Notes under the pieces: generated by a model | Told to the model about the DNA's origin: nothing | The model's database searches: none | What the model saw: the letters and a program-made list of their open reading frames with translations, nothing else | Position numbers and translations under genes: made by a program | Assembly: GCA_033809415.1 (NCBI GenBank) | Contig: JAPXLT010000277.1 | Coordinates: 1-6,090, forward strand | Direction of reading: 5' to 3' | Length of the DNA stretch: 6,090 nt | From: JAQVUB01 sp033809415 | GTDB taxonomy: Bacteria > Verrucomicrobiota > Lentisphaeria > Oligosphaerales > Oligosphaeraceae | Shown: positions 1 to 4,445 of the stretch, piece after piece | Layout of the letters: each line of letters opens with the position of its first letter | Position numbering within the stretch: the stretch's first letter is position 1

Positions 1-329
1 GGCTCAAGGATATGATCATCCGCGGCGGTGAAAACATCTATCCCCGTGAAATTGAAGAATTCTTGATGAGCCATCCGAATGTCGATCAAGCCGAAGTCGT
101 CGGCATCCCTGATGAACGCTACGGCGAAATCGTGGGCGCATTTGTCATCCCCCCACCGGGAAAATCCACCACGGAAGAAGAATTGCGCGAATTCTGCCGG
201 CAGAACATCGCCTTCTATAAAACTCCGGCGCACTTCTTTGTTGTCAAAGAATTCCCGCAAACCGCCAGCGGAAAAATCCAGAAGTTCAAACTCCGCGAAC
301 AAGCCCGGAAAATCCTCAACATCCCCTGA
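1..329 (+). CDS. AMP-forming acyl-CoA synthetase, C-terminal fragment
   Basis: This is the 3' end of a gene that begins before the window; the first complete codon is at 3 and the TGA stop is at 327-329. About 108 residues are visible, corresponding to the small mobile C-terminal domain of class I adenylate-forming enzymes (PF13193 type). They open with LKDMIIRGGENIYPREIEE, the hinge and A8 motif. They end with PQTASGKIQK, the A10 motif, whose lysine (codon 273-275) is by family knowledge the catalytic lysine for adenylation. Such enzymes activate a carboxylic acid with ATP to an acyl-adenylate and then form the CoA thioester in the cytoplasm. The GGENIYPREIEE wording is typical of medium/long-chain fatty acyl-CoA ligases (FadD-like), but acid specificity lies in the missing N-terminal domain. 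The reading frame is intact. A tandem repeat begins on the last base of the stop codon. Confidence 0.93.
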   Translation, partial: LKDMIIRGGENIYPREIEEFLMSHPNVDQAEVVGIPDERYGEIVGAFVIPPPGKSTTEEELREFCRQNIAFYKTPAHFFVVKEFPQTASGKIQKFKLREQARKILNIP

Positions 330-449
330 CACGGACTTTACACGGACGGAACACGGACGGGACACGGACGGGACACGGACTTTACACGGACGGGACACGG
401 ACGGAACACGGACGGGACACGGACGGAACACGGACGGGACACGGACGCC
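329..449. repeat. Tandem array of 11 units of 11 bp
   Basis: Eleven consecutive 11-bp units of the form ACACGGACGGR can be read without a gap. Most end in GGG or GGA, units 1 and 5 end in TTT, and the last ends in GCC. The first base is the final A of the upstream TGA stop codon. The period is close to one helical turn and is not a multiple of three. There are no unique spacers, so this is not a CRISPR array. Function is unknown. Confidence 0.95.
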
Positions 450-503
450 CTGCCCCCTGCACCCCGCACCCTGCACCCTGCACCCCGCACCCCGCACCCT
501 GCA
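448..503. repeat. Heptamer tandem array (CCCTGCA/CCCCGCA), 8 units
   Basis: Eight contiguous 7-bp units follow the 11-bp array directly, sharing its last two bases: CCCTGCC, CCCTGCA, CCCCGCA, CCCTGCA twice, CCCCGCA twice, CCCTGCA. Read on the minus strand these are GGG/GGGG tracts separated by short loops. The same heptamer occurs at 1551-1648, 1767-1782 and 2137-2153. The array ends 42 bp before the next start codon. Confidence 0.94.
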
Positions 504-527
504 CCTATTACGACCTCTCCCTCACTT

Positions 528-536
528 GAAAAAAGG
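528..536 (+). promoter_or_regulatory. Ribosome binding site for the oxidoreductase gene
   Basis: An A-rich stretch ends in AAAAGG, with 9 nt before the ATG at 546. It lies in the short non-repetitive strip between the heptamer array and the gene and supports that ATG as the start. I saw no convincing -35/-10 pair in this strip. Confidence 0.6.
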
Positions 537-545
537 CACTCTGTC

Positions 546-1544
546 ATGAAAAATCTGGCAATTGCAGGCACCGCACACATCCATACCCCGAATTTCCTGA
601 AAATCCTTGGGAAACGCACAGATTGCCGGGTATTGAAAGTCTGGGATCATATTCCGGATCGAGCTGCCCAAAATGCAGCCATCCTGAAGGCGTCCGTCTG
701 TGCTTCTCCGCAGGAAATCTGGCAGGATGCCGGGATTGATGCAGTGATCATCTGCTCCGAAACCAACCGCCATCGGGAACTAGTTCTTCCGGCAGCCGAA
801 GCCGGAAAACACCTCTTCGTCGAAAAACCACTTGGATTTTCCGCTGCCGATGCGAAATTGATGGCTGAAACCATTTGCAAAGCCGGCGTCCTTTTCCAAA
901 CCGGATACTTCATGCGGGGAAACCCCGTCTATCAATTCCTCAAAGAGCAGATTCAGAAGGGAACCTTTGGGAAAATCACTCGCGTGCGCCATAGCAATTG
1001 TCATTCTGGTTCATTGGGTGGCTGGTTTGACCATGACTGGCGTTGGATGGCTGACCCTAAAATCGCCGGCTGCGGCGCTTTCGGAGACTTGGGGACGCAT
1101 TCTCTCGATCTTCTGCTCTGGATGCTGGGCACCCCCACACAAGTAACTGCTCAAATCCGCATTGTCACTGGACGCTATCCTGAATGTGACGAAACGGGCG
1201 AAGCGATGATGTGCTATGTGGACGGTTGCCTGGCCAGCCTAGCCGCCGGCTGGGTCGATGTCGCCAACCCCATCCAGATGGAAATCTCCGGAACTGAAGG
1301 CCATGCTTTTGTCATGAACTCCGAACTCTACCTGAAAACCGACAAGCTGCCCGGAGCAGATGGTCAACATCCCTGGACGGCTGATTTGCCGGCCCCCCTG
1401 CCCCACGCCTTCGAACTCTTCCTCAATGCCATCAATGGACAGCCAGCTACTCTCGTGTCTGCCAAGGAAGCAGCCCTGCGAAATATCGTCATGGAAGCAA
1501 TGTATAAGGCGGCACAAAATAATACGTGGGAAAAAATCGGCTGA
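546..1544 (+). CDS. Gfo/Idh/MocA family oxidoreductase
   Basis: The 332-residue product is a probable cytoplasmic NAD(P)-dependent dehydrogenase of the glucose-fructose oxidoreductase/inositol dehydrogenase family, acting on a sugar, inositol or related polyol; the substrate cannot be read from sequence. The N-terminal half is a Rossmann fold with DAVIIC (65-70), HRELVLPAAEAGKHLFVEKP (76-95, including the family hallmark EKP at 93-95) and GYFMRGNP (120-127). The C-terminal half has the second family motif, GCGAFGDLGTHSLDLL (175-190), whose Asp181 and His185 match the usual catalytic-region residues. Length is normal for the family. The nucleotide-binding loop is unusual: G-T-A-H-I-H (8-13) stands where GxGxxG or GxGxxA is usual. 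There is no signal peptide. The ATG at 546 has an AAAAGG site 9 nt upstream. The gene lies 216 bp after the acyl-CoA synthetase on the same strand, and a G-rich repeat starts 6 bp after its TGA. Confidence 0.93.
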   Translation: MKNLAIAGTAHIHTPNFLKILGKRTDCRVLKVWDHIPDRAAQNAAILKASVCASPQEIWQDAGIDAVIICSETNRHRELVLPAAEAGKHLFVEKPLGFSAADAKLMAETICKAGVLFQTGYFMRGNPVYQFLKEQIQKGTFGKITRVRHSNCHSGSLGGWFDHDWRWMADPKIAGCGAFGDLGTHSLDLLLWMLGTPTQVTAQIRIVTGRYPECDETGEAMMCYVDGCLASLAAGWVDVANPIQMEISGTEGHAFVMNSELYLKTDKLPGADGQHPWTADLPAPLPHAFELFLNAINGQPATLVSAKEAALRNIVMEAMYKAAQNNTWEKIG

Positions 1545-1550
1545 GGCGAA

Positions 1551-1650
1551 GGGTGCAGGGTGCAGGGGACAGGGTGCAGGGGACAGGGTGCAGGGGACAG
1601 GGTGCAGGGGACAGGGTGCAGGGGACAGGGTGCAGGGGACAGGGTGCAGG
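1551..1650. repeat. G-rich 14-bp tandem array (GGGTGCAGGGGACA)
   Basis: Fourteen contiguous heptamers run from 1551 to 1648. After an initial GGGTGCA they alternate GGGTGCA and GGGGACA, giving six perfect copies of a 14-bp unit (1558-1641) and a partial seventh. Each heptamer starts with GGG or GGGG and loops are 3-4 nt, so the plus strand, which is the mRNA-sense strand of the upstream gene, meets the usual G-quadruplex consensus several times over. The unit contains no stop codon in any of the six frames. It begins 6 bp after the oxidoreductase stop. Confidence 0.95.
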
Positions 1651-1735
1651 AAGACCCATGTTCTGCCTGACCTGTCCGATCTGTCCACAGCCCTTGTCCT
1701 CTGGAGTATTCAGACGTGGAGGAGTAAATGCACTA

Positions 1736-1768
1736 CGCAACCGGGACGGTCGCGCCACTTTTTAAACC
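1736..1768 (-). repeat. Dispersed hairpin module, copy A
   Basis: Read on the minus strand, these 33 bp match positions 6014-6046 on the plus strand at 30 of 33 bases; the three differences are all transitions. The core forms a hairpin with an 8-bp stem (1736-1743 with 1747-1754) and a three-base loop. Next to it on the distal side are two heptamers (1767-1782), as copy B is also next to a heptamer-like G-run. Function is unknown; it looks like an extragenic repeat family. Confidence 0.8.
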
Positions 1769-1870
1769 TGCACCCTGCACCCCAATACTCTTAACTTAAC
1801 GCCTTGTAACCACACAGACGACTCAACTCCGTAAAGCCGATCTTGGCACACAAGAATTTTGGACAGGGAT

Positions 1871-1960
1871 TATGTCGCGCCCTTACAGGGCTTTGCCGAT
1901 GGTGTGATCCCTGACCCAGGGCGTTGCCCTGGGCTGGTATGTCGCGCCCCTTCAGGGCTA
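1871..1960. repeat. Structured repeat with three hairpins
   Basis: Two near-identical 23-bp boxes starting TATGTCGCGCCC (1871-1893 and 1938-1960; 20 of 23 identical) each contain a GCCC...GGGC stem. Between them is a perfect hairpin: CCCAGGGC (1915-1922), loop GTT, GCCCTGGG (1926-1933). The box-hairpin-box layout is regular and lies in non-coding DNA. It could be a REP-like extragenic element or the DNA form of a structured RNA; the sequence alone does not decide. Confidence 0.7.
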
Positions 1961-1974
1961 ATTCCGGCATCGTC

Positions 1975-2010
1975 GATCCGACCAATCTACTTGATCCGAC
2001 CGATCCGTCG
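1975..2010. repeat. Short GATCCGACC repeats
   Basis: GATCCGACC occurs at 1975-1983 and 1993-2001, 18 bp apart, with a degenerate related 9-mer after each. This is a worn 9-bp tandem repeat that runs into the dispersed module starting at 1999. Confidence 0.55.
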
Positions 2011-2081
2011 GAGAAACCAACAAAACAGACCGAAATTCCGCTTGCAGGCTCATCCGTCAAAGCAGCAACCCCTATAAAAAA
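1999..2081 (+). repeat. Dispersed module Y, copy 1
   Basis: This stretch resembles 5849-5924 in the same orientation. Matching anchors in order are ACCGATC, GTCGGAGAAA (2007-2016), a 15-base block ending in AGACCG (2018-2032, 14 of 15 identical) and CAACCCCTATAAAAAA (2066-2081; the other copy has one C fewer). The gap between the last two anchors differs (33 against 26 nt). The pattern is of two decayed copies of one repeat family. Confidence 0.7.
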
Positions 2082-2111
2082 TTTTCGTGGTTTTTCGTGT
2101 ATTTCGTGGTT
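2082..2111. repeat. TTTCGTG short tandem repeat
   Basis: Three TTTCGTG units spaced about 10 bp apart (from 2082, 2091 and 2102) follow module Y. In one minus-strand frame they read as an NHEIHEK-type low-complexity peptide, which I take as incidental. Confidence 0.6.
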
Positions 2112-2136
2112 AAAAAATCTTAAGTAACGAGTATTG

Positions 2137-2153
2137 CCCTGCACCCTGCACCC
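2137..2153. repeat. Two heptamers abutting the permease stop codon
   Basis: CCCTGCA occurs twice, then CCC. The tract ends at 2153, directly next to the permease stop codon (2154-2156, minus strand), so no spacer separates the gene end from the repeat. Confidence 0.85.
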
Positions 2154-3158
2154 TTATATATTTTCCCGCCGTGAAAATAGCAGCCAGAGGAAGAATGGGC
2201 CACCCAGCAGAGCCGTAATAATTCCGGTGGGGATTTCGACAGGTGCAATCAGGCAGCGTCCGAACGTATCGCAGATCACCAGAAAACTTCCTCCGAAAAG
2301 GATGCTTGCCGGTGCCAGTCGCCGATGGTTTTCTCCGACGATCATTCTGCAGATATGCGGGCATACCATGCCGACGAATCCGATCGGACCGCAAAAGGCG
2401 ACTACGCTGCCCACCATCAGGGATACTGCAAAAAAGAATAACTTGCGCACCCTGGCGACATTCACTCCCCGGCTAATGGCAAATTCATCACCGAGCGCCA
2501 TTAAATTCAGTGCATCGACCTGCCATAAAATCAGCAGCATGCTGATCCCGCAAAAAAAAGCAAGCTGCCGGACTTCCCGGTAGCCGACCGTTTCCAGACC
2601 GCCCATCAGCCAGCGCATATGCTGCTGCAATTCAGTGAAATTACACAGATATTGAAACAACAAAATCAAACTGGAAAAAAAGAAGCTGACCGCTACGCCG
2701 GCCAGCAGCAGTACTGACGGGGTAACACTGCCGCGAAAACTGGTCAAGCCATAGACCAGCAGAATGGTTGCCACAGCTCCCAGAAATGCTGCCGTGCTCG
2801 AAGAGGTGAAGCCGGGCAGTGCAAACATCCCCCCCAGATAAATATGGATGGTCACTCCCAGTGAGGCACCGCTCGATACCCCAAGCGTATACGGCGTCGC
2901 CAGCGCATTCCGGAACATTCCCTGAAAACACATCCCGCACAACGATAGCGAAGCACCCGCCACATAAGCCAAAAGGACACGCGGAACCCGCATCTTCCAA
3001 AAGATCGTATGCCCAATCCCCCCGCCGCCGTCCCTGTTTAATATTTCGTGCAAAGGAAGTTGCGGTCCCATCCAGGGAGCCACCGCCAGTGCCAGCAGGG
3101 AAATCAGCAAGAAGATAACCCAGACCAAAGCCGGGTTGCTTGTCTTTTTTTCCGGCAT
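2154..3158 (-). CDS. FecCD/BtuC-family ABC transporter permease
   Basis: The 334-residue product is an inner-membrane permease of the FecCD/BtuC family, which imports ferric siderophores, haem or cobalamin together with an ATPase and a substrate-binding protein. About nine or ten hydrophobic segments are visible, the first at roughly 11-30. Family landmarks include RVPRVLLAYVAGASL (57-71), FQGMFRNALATPYTLGVSSG (78-97), the GDEFAISRGVNVARVRK loop (223-239, the region that contacts the ATPase in BtuC), CGPIGFVGMVCPHICRMIVG (256-275) and PTGIITALLGGPFFLWLL (310-327). Length is normal. The ATG lies 11 nt after the hldD stop; GAGGT (3174-3178) is about 15 nt upstream, rather far, so translational coupling is plausible. 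No ATPase or binding-protein gene is adjacent: repeats follow the stop codon at once. The substrate cannot be assigned. Confidence 0.95.
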   Translation of the reverse strand: MPEKKTSNPALVWVIFLLISLLALAVAPWMGPQLPLHEILNRDGGGGIGHTIFWKMRVPRVLLAYVAGASLSLCGMCFQGMFRNALATPYTLGVSSGASLGVTIHIYLGGMFALPGFTSSSTAAFLGAVATILLVYGLTSFRGSVTPSVLLLAGVAVSFFFSSLILLFQYLCNFTELQQHMRWLMGGLETVGYREVRQLAFFCGISMLLILWQVDALNLMALGDEFAISRGVNVARVRKLFFFAVSLMVGSVVAFCGPIGFVGMVCPHICRMIVGENHRRLAPASILFGGSFLVICDTFGRCLIAPVEIPTGIITALLGGPFFLWLLFSRRENI

Positions 3159-3169
3159 GTCAATAACCG

Positions 3170-4210
3170 TCAGACCTCATCGCCAAGGTGGGCATTCTTC
3201 AGCAGATAGCGAGCATAGTCCGCCACCGCATCCTCGAGGGACATCGGTTGCTTGGCGTAGCCGGCCGCATACAGCTTGCGTGTATCCAAGCAGGTGTAAT
3301 ACTGATACCGGAGCCGCAAATCCTCCGGCATATCAATGAACTCGACGTCAAAAGGCTTTTCCAGCGCAAAAAACATTGCCCGTGCCAAGTCCAGCCAGGA
3401 ACGCGCCTTCCCGAAACCGATATTGAACAGTCCGCAGCTGCTGTATCCTCCCAGCATAAAGAAAACGGTCATGTCAGCAGCATCCTTGACATAAAGAAAG
3501 TCGCGCACCTGTTCCCCATCACGGTATTCCGGACGATACGACTTGAACAGCTTTACCTGACCACTGGCCTGGATCTGCTCGAATGAACGCAGCACCATGC
3601 TGCGCATGTGCGCCTTGTGATATTCGTTTGGGCCAAAGACATTCGAGTACTTCAGACCAGCAAAGGAAGCACCGCTGTCAGAGGGCTTCAGCAACAGCCC
3701 CTGATGCAGAAGATACTGGTCAAAAAGCTGCTTGGAATAGCCATATTTGTTCAGGGGACGCAATTGCCCAATTTGCGCTTCATCGTCGCAAAATCCGCAT
3801 TCGCCGTCGCCGTAGGTTGCGGCACTCGAGGCATAGATCATCCGGCTGCCATGCAGCAGGGCATAATTACAAAGCAGTTTACTGTAGGAAAAATTGTTAT
3901 CTATCAGATAACTTGCATCCCCTTCTGTCGTGTCCGAACAAGCCCCAAGATGAAAAATCACCTTGAACGGACTGCTAAAATGATTTGTATTCAGCAATTC
4001 CCGAAACGCATCCTTTTCATAATAATCCAGAAACCGCAATGCACGCAGGTTCTGCCATTTTTCCCCCTTGCCCAGATGATCGATCACTACAATCTGGTTG
4101 CAGCCAAGCTGATTCAAACGCCAGATCACTGCACTACCAATCAAACCGGCGCCGCCAGTCACCAGTATCAATGTATCTTTCGCAATTTCCACAACGGATG
4201 CTTTCGACAT
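3170..4210 (-). CDS. hldD: ADP-L-glycero-D-manno-heptose 6-epimerase
   Basis: This cytoplasmic short-chain dehydrogenase/reductase-type enzyme carries out the last step of ADP-heptose synthesis, converting ADP-D-glycero-D-manno-heptose to the L-glycero form used in the LPS inner core. The 346 residues show the NADP-binding loop TGGAGLIGS (18-26), GACSDTTEGD (89-98), SSAATYG (128-134), the catalytic YGYSK (Tyr156, Lys160) and NVFGPNEYHK (190-199), whose Lys199 aligns with the second catalytic lysine of E. coli HldD (Lys178). RDFLYVKD (236-243), GLFNIGFGKARS (260-271) and the LRLRYQYYT region near residue 300 also match HldD. An in-frame ATG 21 bp upstream (4229-4231) has AAGGA only 2 nt away, too close; the ATG at 4208-4210 has AAGGA at 10 nt and is preferred. 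The leader of about 17 residues before TGG is longer than in E. coli. The permease gene follows after 11 nt. Confidence 0.94.
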   Translation of the reverse strand: MSKASVVEIAKDTLILVTGGAGLIGSAVIWRLNQLGCNQIVVIDHLGKGEKWQNLRALRFLDYYEKDAFRELLNTNHFSSPFKVIFHLGACSDTTEGDASYLIDNNFSYSKLLCNYALLHGSRMIYASSAATYGDGECGFCDDEAQIGQLRPLNKYGYSKQLFDQYLLHQGLLLKPSDSGASFAGLKYSNVFGPNEYHKAHMRSMVLRSFEQIQASGQVKLFKSYRPEYRDGEQVRDFLYVKDAADMTVFFMLGGYSSCGLFNIGFGKARSWLDLARAMFFALEKPFDVEFIDMPEDLRLRYQYYTCLDTRKLYAAGYAKQPMSLEDAVADYARYLLKNAHLGDEV

Positions 4211-4220
4211 TATTTTTGAA

Positions 4221-4225
4221 TCCTT
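4221..4225 (-). promoter_or_regulatory. Ribosome binding site that decides the hldD start
   Basis: AAGGA on the minus strand lies 10 nt before the ATG at 4210. It sits inside the reading frame opened by the upstream ATG at 4231, whose own AAGGA (4234-4238) is only 2 nt from it. This arrangement favours the downstream start. Confidence 0.55.
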
Positions 4226-4317
4226 TTCCATAATCCTTGCATTAAAAATTCAGGGTGTTTTCATTCTCTTTCATAGACGGAATGGACAGGTTCAAAGACA
4301 TCACCTGCTGTACGTGT

Positions 4318-4395
4318 GTCCATTCTGTCCATAAAGACGTGTCCATTTGTGTCCATTGCGTCCATCGTGTCCATTCTGTCCATGTCCCTGTCCAT
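4318..4395. repeat. GTCCAT short repeat series, 9-bp period
   Basis: GTCCAT occurs eight times, starting at 4318, 4327, 4341, 4351, 4360, 4369, 4378 and 4390, with spacings of 9, 14, 10, 9, 9, 9 and 12. An inverted, isolated copy (AATGGACAGG) is at 4271-4280. The series fills much of the 214-bp gap between the ceramidase-like gene and hldD, where an hldD promoter would lie if hldD has its own. The remaining bases of that gap show no clear element. Confidence 0.88.
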
Positions 4396-4445
4396 TAAAA
4401 ACGAGCTATTTCCCGATGTGATTGAGAGAATGCAAACGCCCCATG

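Larger units (their letters stand above)
1784..2135. mobile_element. MITE-like segment with terminal inverted repeats (candidate)
   Basis: The left end AATACTCTTAACTTAA (1784-1799) and the right end TTAAGTAACGAGTATT (2120-2135) are inverted repeats matching at 14 of 16 positions. Outside them lies an exact 16-bp direct repeat, CCTGCACCCTGCACCC, at 1767-1782 and 2138-2153. No transposase is encoded in the 352 bp between. The interior holds the triple-hairpin repeat (1871-1960), GATCCGACC repeats, a dispersed module (1999-2081) and TTTCGTG repeats (2082-2111). This fits a non-autonomous element inserted in a heptamer tract. The flanking direct repeat could instead be the common heptamer present by chance on both sides, so the mobile label is an inference. 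Confidence 0.4.
1545..2153. other. Convergent gene-free gap filled with repeats
   Basis: This roughly 610-bp stretch lies between the 3' ends of the oxidoreductase (+) and the permease (-). It holds, in order: a G-rich 14-bp array (1551-1650), a short strip with 9-bp-like CTGTCC repeats (about 1669-1687), an inverted dispersed module (1736-1768), two heptamers, a segment bounded by inverted repeats (1784-2135) and two more heptamers ending at the permease stop codon. The open frames crossing it are low-complexity products of stop-free repeats, with no recognisable domain. I found no convincing intrinsic terminator for either gene. Confidence 0.8.

Noticed and set aside
329..503. CRISPR array
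   Set aside because: Units are head-to-tail with no unique spacers and are only 7-11 bp long; no cas genes are present.
79..549. A 156-codon plus-strand open frame over the synthetase end and the first arrays
   Set aside because: It is in a different frame from the clear acyl-CoA synthetase and its second half is translated tandem repeat, which is open because the repeats lack stop codons.
1239..1794. Several overlapping open frames on both strands across the 14-bp array
   Set aside because: They overlap the oxidoreductase in other frames and consist of low-complexity repeat translation; the 14-bp unit has no stop in any frame, so long frames are expected by construction.
1915..1933. Intrinsic terminator at the perfect 8-bp hairpin
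   Set aside because: Neither side carries a T-tract, and it is the centre of a repeat with matching boxes on both sides, so a terminator reading is not supported.
1791..2144. A 117-codon minus-strand frame across the repeat-bounded segment
   Set aside because: It spans hairpins, short repeats and module Y, has no recognisable domain or convincing ribosome binding site, and is best explained as translated repeat.
3608..4219. A 203-codon plus-strand open frame opposite hldD
   Set aside because: It is antisense to a strongly supported hldD with catalytic motifs, and its product resembles no domain I recognise.
4397..4415. Terminator for the ceramidase-like gene (minus strand hairpin before five T's)
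   Set aside because: The stem is only 4 bp and includes a G-U pair, too weak to support a call.
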